NCBI RefSeq assembly: GCF_000258425.1
Contig: NC_017461.1
Location: 186,001-250,000, forward strand
Source of the DNA: Fervidicoccus fontis Kam940
GTDB lineage: Archaea; Thermoproteota; Thermoprotei_A; Sulfolobales; Fervidicoccaceae
DNA: 64,000 nt
Reading direction: 5' to 3'
Translations under genes and position numbers: made by a program
Shown here: positions 17,915 to 26,374 of the stretch, piece after piece
Position numbering within the stretch: position 1 is the stretch's first letter
Layout: each line of letters opens with the position of its first letter
Notes under the pieces: generated by a model
Told to the model about the DNA's origin: nothing
What the model saw: only the letters and a program-made list of their open reading frames with translations
Databases searched by the model: none

Positions 17915-18630
17915 TGCTTAGAGAGATCATCTCTTTCCTTGCGAACACAATAATTAATTCGATATTTATCAACCCCTCCGTTCCTCACAGAAGGGCACAT
18001 ATATTTTCAAAGCTTCTTTTTGTAATTTCTATTGCAGTACCATTTTACGAGAGACCTATACTTGGTTTTTTCTTCATAGCTGAAATCTTCCTTATTTATC
18101 TCCTTTCTGCAAAAAGTTTTTTGGAGCCTACATCTATGATCATCATTTCTTCGATTCCCGCTTTTTGGATGGCAATTTCAGGAATGATAGTTTTTGCTCT
18201 TTCCGGAACAATATCAATTTCCTGGTTCGCGGAAATACTATACAAAACTCTGTTCTACTCTCTAATCGCTATGCTAACCGTTAGCCTTATAACTCCAAGC
18301 GACATATCCTCGATTCTTAGATTTTTTACAAAAAAGATAGCATACCCTTATCTTCTCTGGTCACTAATTCCTTATCAGCTCAAGGACGCAGTCATTTCAC
18401 TCAAGGTGCAAGAATTGAAGAAAAGCCCCGTGAGTAGCAGTGTTTTCGTTGTATTTTCCGAACAGCTTGAAAGGTCTGACCAGATCACAATTGCAAATAT
18501 ACACAGGCTTGAATCGAACATTAAAAGGTTCATTTATAAGAGAAGGAGTAAGAAATTTACCTTATTTTTCTTCATTCTTTTCGTAATCAACTTCGCTTTG
18601 ATGCTTATCTTTCAATATATCAATCTTTAA
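17914..18630 (+). CDS. ECF transporter transmembrane (T) component
   Basis: A 238-residue membrane protein with several predicted helices at the N-terminus and a cytoplasmic helical region. The late segment VSLKVQELKKSPVSSSVF resembles the coupling helices of EcfT, though the Ala-Arg-Gly motifs of typical EcfT are not obvious. The family call rests on position after an EcfA fusion and on topology. It overlaps the ATPase stop by one base. It completes the queC-S-A-T cluster. Confidence 0.75.
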   Translation: MLREIISFLANTIINSIFINPSVPHRRAHIFSKLLFVISIAVPFYERPILGFFFIAEIFLIYLLSAKSFLEPTSMIIISSIPAFWMAISGMIVFALSGTISISWFAEILYKTLFYSLIAMLTVSLITPSDISSILRFFTKKIAYPYLLWSLIPYQLKDAVISLKVQELKKSPVSSSVFVVFSEQLERSDQITIANIHRLESNIKRFIYKRRSKKFTLFFFILFVINFALMLIFQYINL

Positions 18631-18689
18631 AGTTTCGTTTTAATGAACGTTCAATAAATATTATAAAAATTCCATCACAACAATTATAT

Positions 18690-19667
18690 TTGAGATTATC
18701 GGTAATGCCTATGCCAAAATACACTTTTGGTCCAATAATTTCTAGAAGGCTAGGATTAAGCTTAGGAGTGAACAACATACCATACAAAACTTGCTCATAC
18801 TCATGTATATACTGCCAGCTTGGAAGGACGGAGAATTTTTCAATTGAACGGAGAGAATTCTATAATTGGAAAGAGATTGTAAACGATGTCGAAAGGACTG
18901 TGAATGAGCTGAATGGAAAAGTCGACTATATTACGTTTGTCCCGGACGGCGAGCCGCTGTTGGATAAAAATATAGGGATTGAAATAAGTGAGATCAAGAA
19001 AAGAGTTTCTCCAAAAGTTGCAGTTATTACCAATTCATCTCTTCTATACCTTGAAGGAGCGAGAAGCGATCTCTCGGAATCTGACCTCGCATCTGTGAAG
19101 GTTGATGCAACTAGAGAAGATGTTTGGAGGAGAATAAATAGACCTCACCCTAAGCTATCTTTATCTAGCATTTTGGATGGAATAAAGGAATTTTCTAAGA
19201 CCTATAGAGGGAAGCTAATAACTGAAACCATGCTTGTTGATGGAGTGAATTCGGAGACTAAAAGCATTGAGGAGGTTGCCTCATTTATAAATTCAATAAA
19301 TCCGGCTAAAGCATATATATCAATTCCAGTAAGACCTCCTGCGGAGCAGTTCGTAAAATCTCCGAGTCCAGATAAGCTCGTTGAGGCACATGAAATATTT
19401 AAGAGAATCTTAGGAGAAGAAAAAGTGGAACTTCTCAACCTTCCTGAGCCTCCGCCTCCTTCTGCGCACGGTAGTTCGGAGGACTGGATCCTCTCTGTAA
19501 CTTCGGTGCATCCCCAAAAGCTTGAGTACGCATTAAATGCACTTAGTGGAATAACAAACGATCCGGAAGGAGTTATAGCAAGGCTCGAAGCTGAAGGAAT
19601 GATAAAAACTGTTGAATATGCGGGATCGAAATTTATAGTTAGGTGGTTCGAAAACAGAAAGAAATGA
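18690..19667 (+). CDS. Radical SAM protein of the COG0731 type
   Basis: A 325-residue radical SAM protein. The cluster motif CSYSCIYCQLGRT lies near residue 31, after the family opening YTFGPIISRRLGLSLGVN; VPDGEPLLD and the wing residues follow. The C-terminal 60 residues look like a winged helix (ILSVTSVHPQKLEYALNAL, ARLEAEGMI). COG0731 includes the wyosine synthase TYW1 and many enzymes of unknown substrate; this one lacks the extra N-terminal Cys seen in TYW1. The true start may be ATG 18705 or 18711 rather than TTG 18690. It is convergent with the HhH gene. Confidence 0.78.
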   Translation: MRLSVMPMPKYTFGPIISRRLGLSLGVNNIPYKTCSYSCIYCQLGRTENFSIERREFYNWKEIVNDVERTVNELNGKVDYITFVPDGEPLLDKNIGIEISEIKKRVSPKVAVITNSSLLYLEGARSDLSESDLASVKVDATREDVWRRINRPHPKLSLSSILDGIKEFSKTYRGKLITETMLVDGVNSETKSIEEVASFINSINPAKAYISIPVRPPAEQFVKSPSPDKLVEAHEIFKRILGEEKVELLNLPEPPPPSAHGSSEDWILSVTSVHPQKLEYALNALSGITNDPEGVIARLEAEGMIKTVEYAGSKFIVRWFENRKK

Positions 19668-20360
19668 TCAGAACTGTAAAAGTAGTTCAGTATATTTTTT
19701 AATTTTATCTTCTCCAAATTGAGCGAGCCAAGCCGTCCACGTCAATTCTATGGGTCTATATCCGTAAGAAATAGCGATTCTTTCAGCTTCCCTGACAAAT
19801 TCTATATCTCTTTTTGTATTTATTTCAGCAATTTCTCCTGATTTATACAGGGTTTCATTTAGAAATCTTTTGACAACTCTATCTGGCACGATAGTATCTA
19901 CCCCTCCCATCATCCTTAAATATTGAAAGGTGACGATTCCCATTCCTTTCATTCTTCCTATTAGATCCTCCCTCCACTTTTCCAATACAGCACTCTTTGC
20001 CCAAAGTCTGAGAGCTTCTCTGTCTTCCCTATTTATGGATGATAGATAAAATGCTATTTCCTTTGCGACATTCCAGGACCTCTCGTTCTTCCACACTGCT
20101 CGAAGATTATCGATATCTGCGCCAGCTAGGTCTCTCAAGCCTTTTATCTTCCCAGCATCGACAAATTTTTCTTTGAACTCCAGTGCTCTCGGGAGAATTG
20201 AGTTGAAGTAGTTTAAGCCTGTAGAGGTGAAGGAAGCATCAATGACCATCATTAGCGCGCTTCCTCCCCACCTATCACTCTTCAGCACCTTATCGCAGTA
20301 TTCTCTAATTCCAGGAATTTTATTTAAGTACGAATTTAAAATTTCTTTAAGCGAAGCCAA
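19668..20360 (-). CDS. Divergent HhH-GPD-like protein
   Basis: A 230-residue helical protein. The segment MKGMGIVTFQYLRMMGGVDT followed by IVPDRVVKRFL at residues about 137-170 resembles the helix-hairpin-helix plus Gly/Pro-Asp motif of DNA glycosylases, and the Asp in IVPD could be the catalytic residue. The C-terminal Cys cluster of EndoIII-type enzymes is absent, and no Lys stands at the usual lyase position. A base-excision or nucleic-acid role is therefore an inference. It follows the surface-protein gene at 20382 by 21 bp. Confidence 0.45.
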   Translation of the reverse strand: MASLKEILNSYLNKIPGIREYCDKVLKSDRWGGSALMMVIDASFTSTGLNYFNSILPRALEFKEKFVDAGKIKGLRDLAGADIDNLRAVWKNERSWNVAKEIAFYLSSINREDREALRLWAKSAVLEKWREDLIGRMKGMGIVTFQYLRMMGGVDTIVPDRVVKRFLNETLYKSGEIAEINTKRDIEFVREAERIAISYGYRPIELTWTAWLAQFGEDKIKKYTELLLQF

Positions 20361-20381
20361 GCTCTTCGCCTTTTAGATTTT

Positions 20382-21884
20382 TTAAGAATTTACGGTTATT
20401 TGAACGGGATAGAAAACGCATGCCCCCTGATTATTAGGCATCGTGCAGTATTCTAATTGTAAGTAAAGCGTAGCTTGCTGAGAGCTCTGAGTAAAGAAGC
20501 CTGAAAAGGTAGCATTAACATATCCATTTGGTGGAATAGAAACCCATCCTGTGGAGTTGCTTAAAATTGCCCCATTGGAAATTTGAATATAATTGGAAGA
20601 AGTATATGTCGAGTTGTAAAGTGCGATATTTGCATTAAGGCTTCCCATATTTCCGGTCATATTATTGAGGAAAAGAATAACATAATATGAAGAGCTATCT
20701 GTATTGATAATAGAAAGAAGAATAAATCCCGTGATGTTATATGTATTTCCCGAAATAGCCGCACTGACATTAATAGAAGTTTTATTTGCCCCAAATGAAA
20801 ATGAAAGAACCCCGCTTGTCAATGTATAAGTATCTCCTCCCAAGATGCTATCTGTGCTTGGAACTGTATAATTTAGTGTATATTTTCCAGCATTGCTTCC
20901 TATGATTATTGAACCTCCAGAACCCGTTCCGACTACAATATCGCTCAAAATATAAAGCTGCACATTATTTCCTGTTGAAATAGTTGAATTGATTAGATTT
21001 CCTAAATTATCCCAAACTTCTATTTTATAACCTTGAGGAACGTTAAGAAAGTTTACATATCTAGGATCAGTAGTAGATGTTATGAAATCATCAAAATATA
21101 CACCACTACCACTTAAATTATTAGTAACATCATCAATTTCTAACCCAACATATGAAGGTTGAAATAAATAACGCCCTTTTATTGTGGCTGATGTACTTGC
21201 AACAAGAGCTCCAGATGTATCATATACGTATGCAGATATGCTTATGCTAGATGATGCATATACATAATTAACAACTAATATATACCAATTATTCACATTA
21301 TAATTTGATATGCTAAAGTAATTGAATTGATTCCATCCCCATCTATTTGAATAGCCCCATATGTATAATTCACCATTATATATTGAAATTTCGTAAAGTT
21401 GAGATTTATTGCTATCAATTAATGCTATCCCTTTATAAACATCAGGATTAGTTGTTGCTAGCTTAACTTTAACGGAAACCCAAAGCGAATTATAATTGCT
21501 TATGCTCGTTTGCCAATAATATTGAGATGCATAACCAATCCCTCCGTCATTATCCTTTCCATATAGAGCATTTCCCTTATAACCCTCATTTGGAGAAATA
21601 CTCCAGTTTCCTCCGATGTTACTCCATCCAGAAGGCATCTGCTCAAAATCTGTGTAACAAATAGCACTTCGAGAGGTTCTCTGAAGGCTCATTGGATAGG
21701 AAGGTGGCGGAGCTTGGAACTTAATTGAAGGATTCGTTGGTTTTACATTGATTTGAACCGGATCATATACAAATACGCTTGCTATTGCTATTAATCCCAC
21801 TAGAGGAACTATCAAGATCGCGAGTGTTTTAAACTTATTCATTTTCTTCACAATTTTCTTCCATAATATTTCTACGATCATCAA
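20382..21884 (-). CDS. Membrane-anchored surface protein with LamG-like domain
   Basis: A 500-residue protein. A basic N-terminus is followed by one membrane helix (FKTLAILIVPLVGLIAIAS), which orients the rest outside. Residues about 80-270 are rich in Asn, Ser, Tyr and Trp and look like a jelly-roll domain (CYTDFEQMPSGWSNIGG, YVGLEIDDVTN, VYFDDFITS), as in concanavalin A-like folds. Many NxS/T sites suggest N-glycosylation. The rest is beta-rich. It lies 29 bp after the ABC-2 permease gene and may be exported or assembled with it. No enzymatic motif is seen. Confidence 0.6.
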   Translation of the reverse strand: MMIVEILWKKIVKKMNKFKTLAILIVPLVGLIAIASVFVYDPVQINVKPTNPSIKFQAPPPSYPMSLQRTSRSAICYTDFEQMPSGWSNIGGNWSISPNEGYKGNALYGKDNDGGIGYASQYYWQTSISNYNSLWVSVKVKLATTNPDVYKGIALIDSNKSQLYEISIYNGELYIWGYSNRWGWNQFNYFSISNYNVNNWYILVVNYVYASSSISISAYVYDTSGALVASTSATIKGRYLFQPSYVGLEIDDVTNNLSGSGVYFDDFITSTTDPRYVNFLNVPQGYKIEVWDNLGNLINSTISTGNNVQLYILSDIVVGTGSGGSIIIGSNAGKYTLNYTVPSTDSILGGDTYTLTSGVLSFSFGANKTSINVSAAISGNTYNITGFILLSIINTDSSSYYVILFLNNMTGNMGSLNANIALYNSTYTSSNYIQISNGAILSNSTGWVSIPPNGYVNATFSGFFTQSSQQATLYLQLEYCTMPNNQGACVFYPVQITVNS

Positions 21885-21913
21885 ATTTTTTGTCTTGTCT
21901 ACTTAAAAAATTT

Positions 21914-23449
21914 TTATGTTGAAAGGTTCGCTTTTTTGAAAATGAACCAACCAGCAACAAATGGAACTGCTATCCACAGAATTCCTGAAGCTATTACAAG
22001 AGCTGGATTGATGACTGAAGAAGCAACGCTCGGGGCTAAGCTCAGAGATCTGCTCACGAAATACGAAGCGAATTCCGTCAAACCGAGTGGGCTGAAGTAG
22101 TCTAGCTCGTACCTGAGCTTCTGCAACATATCGAATAGATTGCCGCTTGTTCCGTATAATTCAAAGGCAACTACAGAGGCGATTATGCTGAGGATTATCG
22201 TGAAGAATATATACAGGAATACTGAAAGCGCTAGGTATCTTCCTGAGCTTGCGACAGTCGATATAAAATAGCACAAGCTATAGAAGGCGACTAGAGCGCC
22301 AGTGACTCCTAAAAATAGGAGAACCATTTGGCCTGCTCTCAAGGTGTATCCTATCAGAGCAATGCTCCCTAGGACGAAGGAAGTAAAGAACACCGCCGTA
22401 GAGGTAATAGTTGTTAGAACTCCAGCCGCATACCTCGTGTAGTATATATCCCACCTCGTTACAGGTCTGGCTAAAAGGAACTCTAATGCACCCATTCCTC
22501 TAGGCTTTGCAATGAGCGCATATACTATATAGAGCACAATGATTGGAAAGAACTCTGCAAAGAGCGAAATTCCTGAGGCCCCTAAGGCCAAGCTTGTTAC
22601 AGTCCTCTGCACGCTACCGGGCGTGTATTGCTCTACAGGAATTGTTGAATAATATTCATTCCCTTGAGGGTCTTTCATTACAAGAAGAGCAAGTGACTGG
22701 TTCGAAAGATTTTCACTCAGCGAAAAGATATTCGCGCCTGGAGAGACATTTCCTATATATTTCGCACTGCTTAAGTTGATTTGGCTTAATGAAGATAAGA
22801 TTGTCGAGTTCACAAGCTCATAATAAAGCGAATACCCTCCACTAGGTAGATCTAGAATTAGGAAAGCTTTGCTCAGATTCTCATTGCTGTAAACGCTTCC
22901 GGATCCGTAGATTTTCTCCGTATTGTTTATTCCTGAAAAAGTCAAACATGAAGTGCACCAATACAGATTTCCTCCTCTTTCGTTAAATGTAGATAAATAC
23001 ATCAAAGACCCTATGTTTGTCGAAAGGTCTATTTCAAGCACAGGAGTCAAGCCGGATGTATTCAGCATGGAAATATCTTGAGTGCCGAGAGAAATACTAT
23101 AATTTCCGTAGCCGCTTATTGGAAAAGTCTCACTCTTCACCAGAATTGAGGAATAAGGAGTTCTAGGCGAATTAGCCTGTTGCGTGAGGTTTACAAGAGA
23201 AAGCGTTACATTAACTGTTCCCCTAGCTGGATTCAGATCTGCATCGTAAGCATAAAGCTGAACGTTAAGCACACTGCTGCTGATATTAAGGCTGCCATAG
23301 CCGTCAAAAGAAACTGTGCCTGAGCTCATGCTTAAAGTTGCAGATAGCATATAGGATAGACCTATTCCTGCAAGTATAAAGACGATCAAAGCTATAAGTG
23401 TTGCAGGTCTGAGAAATGACCTTTTGAAGTCGTAAAGTAGAGCTCCCAT
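21914..23449 (-). CDS. ABC-2 type permease with large extracellular domain
   Basis: A 511-residue protein: one N-terminal membrane helix (residues about 16-38), a long Ser/Asn-rich extracytoplasmic region (about 40-275) with many potential N-glycosylation sites, then about six membrane helices with the MGALEFLLARPVTRWDIY coupling segment typical of ABC-2 permeases. The insertion of the outer domain between helix 1 and helix 2 is shared by some archaeal exporters. The ATPase gene upstream ends 2 bp away, so both genes form one transporter. The substrate is unknown; a surface polymer or the neighbouring protein are candidates. Confidence 0.8.
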   Translation of the reverse strand: MGALLYDFKRSFLRPATLIALIVFILAGIGLSYMLSATLSMSSGTVSFDGYGSLNISSSVLNVQLYAYDADLNPARGTVNVTLSLVNLTQQANSPRTPYSSILVKSETFPISGYGNYSISLGTQDISMLNTSGLTPVLEIDLSTNIGSLMYLSTFNERGGNLYWCTSCLTFSGINNTEKIYGSGSVYSNENLSKAFLILDLPSGGYSLYYELVNSTILSSLSQINLSSAKYIGNVSPGANIFSLSENLSNQSLALLVMKDPQGNEYYSTIPVEQYTPGSVQRTVTSLALGASGISLFAEFFPIIVLYIVYALIAKPRGMGALEFLLARPVTRWDIYYTRYAAGVLTTITSTAVFFTSFVLGSIALIGYTLRAGQMVLLFLGVTGALVAFYSLCYFISTVASSGRYLALSVFLYIFFTIILSIIASVVAFELYGTSGNLFDMLQKLRYELDYFSPLGLTEFASYFVSRSLSLAPSVASSVINPALVIASGILWIAVPFVAGWFIFKKANLST

Positions 23450-23451
23450 TG

Positions 23452-24357
23452 TTATTCACCTCTGCTTTTCAAAAGCGAGAAGAAGAAGTCCTCAAGGCTC
23501 CTCTCCTCATACTTTATTTCGAGAACGTTGAGACCCTTTTCTACTAAAACCTTTACAACCTCTCCTGAGCTCACGGATGGAGAAGAAATGACAACGTACT
23601 CTCCTTGCTTTGATACTTTTCCGTATTTTTCAAGTAAGTTCACAGTATTGTCATCAATTTTATCCAGCTTAATTACAATTGATGGCTTAACTGTGTTTAT
23701 TATTTCATCAACTTTGTAGGATCCTATAACCTTGCCTTTATGTATGAAAACTACCCTGTCAGCTATATTCTGAACCTCTCCAAGTATGTGCGATGAAAAT
23801 AATATTGCCTTCTTCCTCTTTTTGAAATCCACCGCCATATCTCTAAAAAAAGCAATTCCTTGCGGGTCAAGCCCATTTAGAACCTCATCAAAAATGAAAT
23901 TGGGAGGATCGTTTATCATGGAGACTGCAAGTGCAAATCTCTTCTTCATTCCCTGAGAGAAAGCTGAAAGCTTCATGTTAAGAGCATTTTCTAGTCCAAA
24001 TCTCTCCAGCATTTCCTTTCCCATTTTCTTTGCCTCACTTGAAGATAGACCATAGTAACCTGCCAAGTACACGAAATAATCTAAAGCTTTAAAGTCTGTT
24101 TCGAAAATGGGCAACTCTGGAACCCAACCGATCTTCTCAGAAGCCTTCCTCTTATCTCTCGTAATTGAGAACCCATCGATTGATACGTCTCCTGAATCAG
24201 GGGGGAGAACGCCGACGGCTACCCTGATAGTTGTCGTCTTTCCTGCACCGTTTAATCCGACATACCCTACTATCTCTCCATTACTTACATTGAAAGAGAC
24301 GTTCTCTATAGCTTTCACATTTCCAAAATATTTGCTTATGTTGTTTATTTCTATCAA
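23452..24357 (-). CDS. ABC transporter ATP-binding protein (ABC-2 export type)
   Basis: A 301-residue ATPase. Walker A is GLNGAGKTTT (near residue 36), the signature is FSQGMKKR, Walker B is FIFDEVLNGLDPQG and the switch His lies in FSSHILGEV. Walker B has Glu-Val-Leu in place of the usual Glu-Pro-Thr, which is tolerated in the family. The C-terminal 60 residues form the usual regulatory tail. It pairs with the ABC-2 permease at 21914. It probably drives export or maintains the envelope in this gene neighbourhood. Confidence 0.9.
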   Translation of the reverse strand: MIEINNISKYFGNVKAIENVSFNVSNGEIVGYVGLNGAGKTTTIRVAVGVLPPDSGDVSIDGFSITRDKRKASEKIGWVPELPIFETDFKALDYFVYLAGYYGLSSSEAKKMGKEMLERFGLENALNMKLSAFSQGMKKRFALAVSMINDPPNFIFDEVLNGLDPQGIAFFRDMAVDFKKRKKAILFSSHILGEVQNIADRVVFIHKGKVIGSYKVDEIINTVKPSIVIKLDKIDDNTVNLLEKYGKVSKQGEYVVISSPSVSSGEVVKVLVEKGLNVLEIKYEERSLEDFFFSLLKSRGE

Positions 24358-24454
24358 AATTCGACACCAGAAAATTGTCCTGAGTCTATTTTGCGTAATT
24401 CTCTTAATATTTTTTATTTTTTAATTAATATTAATAAATTATCAAACTATAGAA

Positions 24455-24763
24455 AGTAGCAATGGCAGAAGCAAAGGTTATGCGTAGCAAGAGCGTTAGT
24501 AGCTGAGCCAGAAGTTCTGCTCATGGACGAACCAACTTCTTCTTTAGATACTATTTCTGCTGATAAAAAAGCTGATTAAAAAAACCTCAGAATCATTTTG
24601 CTATAATCATTGTAACTCACAGTATATACAAGCACTGAGATTATCTGAATATACTTCATTTTTATATTTGGAAGAGTTAGCCAAATATGGTCATACAGAG
24701 CAGATCTTTGACAAGCCTAAAAGCGAGTTGACAAAAAGATACATAAGAGGAGAGTTTGGTAAA
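24455..24763 (+). pseudogene. Fossil of a PstB-type phosphate ABC ATPase (3' part)
   Basis: Translation in shifting frames gives a PstB C-terminal half: a SNGQKQR-like signature restored by one inserted C, then [20 protein letters not shown] as Walker B, a gap, then a VTHS switch region, ALRLSEYTSFLYLEEL and a tail ending RYIRGEFG. Frameshifts and internal loss leave no usable reading frame, and the 5' half with Walker A is absent. PstB energises phosphate import, but no pst gene is near. The remnant fills most of the 455-bp gap 24358-24812. Confidence 0.85.
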
Positions 24764-24812
24764 AAATCATCATTATTTTTAAATAATAAAATTCGATTTC
24801 AATTTCACAAAA

Positions 24813-26372
24813 TTATTTTTCAGAAAACATCCCGCCTCCTCCGGGAGTCTCAATAATTACTTCATCTCCCTCTCCAAGCATCTCCTTAAATTTGCTCCCA
24901 TTCTCCTCTATCTTTCCGCTTTTTCTCACTACTTGAACTCTTGCAGGCTTTCCTGAACCTCCTCCCCACAGTCCATATGGTCCTCTCTTAAACCTATCTC
25001 CTATTATCGCTAAATAAGCAGGCTCCAAAACTCTAAAAGCCCTAATTATTCCGTCTCCACCTCTATATTTCCCCTTTCCTCCGCTTCCCTCTCTGATTCT
25101 ATATTCAGTAAAAATTATTGGGTAGCTCCTTTCAGCTATCTCTATCGGCGTATTCATAGTATTTGTCATGTTAACATGAACTCCGCTTACCCCGTCCTTC
25201 CCCGGCCTTGCGCCCGTACCGCCACCTATAGTCTCATAATAGGCCCAACTTCTCCCTCCTTCAATATATCCTCCAAGCATAACATTCATCATAGTTCCTG
25301 AGCCTGCTGCTGGAATCTTTTCAGGGAGAATATATGAAAGCGCTTTGAAAACCGTATCTACAATCCTTTGGCTAGTTTCCAAGTTACCCCCAGAAACTGG
25401 AGCGGGTTTTCTAGGGTTGAGTACGCTTCCCTCTTCAGCCCTCACATTTACTATAGAGTAAAAACCCTCATTTGTAGGGACATCCTCTTCAAGGAGAGCT
25501 CTAACTGAATAGCTTGAAGCAGCAAATGTTACTCCAAATACGGCATTCAGAGGTGCAGCAACTTGCTTAGAGGAGCCTGAGAAATCTATATCAACCCCTC
25601 TGCTGCTTATTGAAACATTTGCTCTTATCGCAATATCTCTATCATCGAGTTCAACACAATCCTCAGCGCTCGCCTCTCCCTTCTTCCAGCTATCTATTTG
25701 CTTTAGAGAAAGGATCCTTGAATACTCAATAGACTTTTCCCATGAATTCTGAACGTTTTCTACTCCATATTTTTCGATCATCTCCTTTACTCTTACAGTT
25801 CCAACTAAATCTGCCGCAATTTGTGCGTGAAGATCCGCTATTACACTCTGAGGAGTTCTAACGTTTTCCGCTATAAATCTTAAAGCTTCTCCATCAATCT
25901 TTCCCTTCTTCACTAACTTTATTGGAGGTATTATTAGGCCTTCTTCATATATGCTCTTGGCATCAGGATTTATGCTTCCTGGGACAGGTCCGCCTACATC
26001 TACGTGATGAGCCTTATTTACCACATAACCAATGAGCCTTCCGTGATGAAAAACAGGAGCGAGTAGCATTATATCGTTGAGGTGGGTCCCAGAAATATAA
26101 GGATCGTTTACTGCGATTATATCACCTTCTTCAATCGCTATGCCATTCTGTTGGATAAAAAATAGAAGTTTTTCAAGTCCAACCCTAAACGAACCTAAGT
26201 GAACTGGAATATGCTCGGCCTGAGCAACGATCTTCCCATCTTCATTCGCTACAGCGCAGCTATGATCCATCCTCTCCCTTATGTTAGGGGAAAAAGCCGA
26301 TCTCTTAAGAGAAATGCCCATTTCTTCTGCAATATACGAAGTAGTTTTATATATAAGCTCCCAGGCTACCAT
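24813..26372 (-). CDS. hyuB: N-methylhydantoinase B / acetone-carboxylase-alpha-like subunit
   Basis: About 519 residues of the HyuB family. Typical segments are ISLKRSAFSPNIRERMDHSCA, EDGKIVAQAEHIPVHLGS, DPYISGTHLNDIMLLAPVF and the C-terminal GGDGIIRAFRVLEPA with WGGGSGKPA. With HyuA it forms ATP-dependent hydantoinases, 5-oxoprolinases or related carboxylases; the substrate here is unknown. I start at ATG 26372, 2 bp after the hyuA stop with GAGAGGATG upstream; a longer frame to 26426 would overlap hyuA. It converges on the pstB fossil. Confidence 0.9.
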   Translation of the reverse strand: MVAWELIYKTTSYIAEEMGISLKRSAFSPNIRERMDHSCAVANEDGKIVAQAEHIPVHLGSFRVGLEKLLFFIQQNGIAIEEGDIIAVNDPYISGTHLNDIMLLAPVFHHGRLIGYVVNKAHHVDVGGPVPGSINPDAKSIYEEGLIIPPIKLVKKGKIDGEALRFIAENVRTPQSVIADLHAQIAADLVGTVRVKEMIEKYGVENVQNSWEKSIEYSRILSLKQIDSWKKGEASAEDCVELDDRDIAIRANVSISSRGVDIDFSGSSKQVAAPLNAVFGVTFAASSYSVRALLEEDVPTNEGFYSIVNVRAEEGSVLNPRKPAPVSGGNLETSQRIVDTVFKALSYILPEKIPAAGSGTMMNVMLGGYIEGGRSWAYYETIGGGTGARPGKDGVSGVHVNMTNTMNTPIEIAERSYPIIFTEYRIREGSGGKGKYRGGDGIIRAFRVLEPAYLAIIGDRFKRGPYGLWGGGSGKPARVQVVRKSGKIEENGSKFKEMLGEGDEVIIETPGGGGMFSEK

Positions 26373-26374
26373 AG

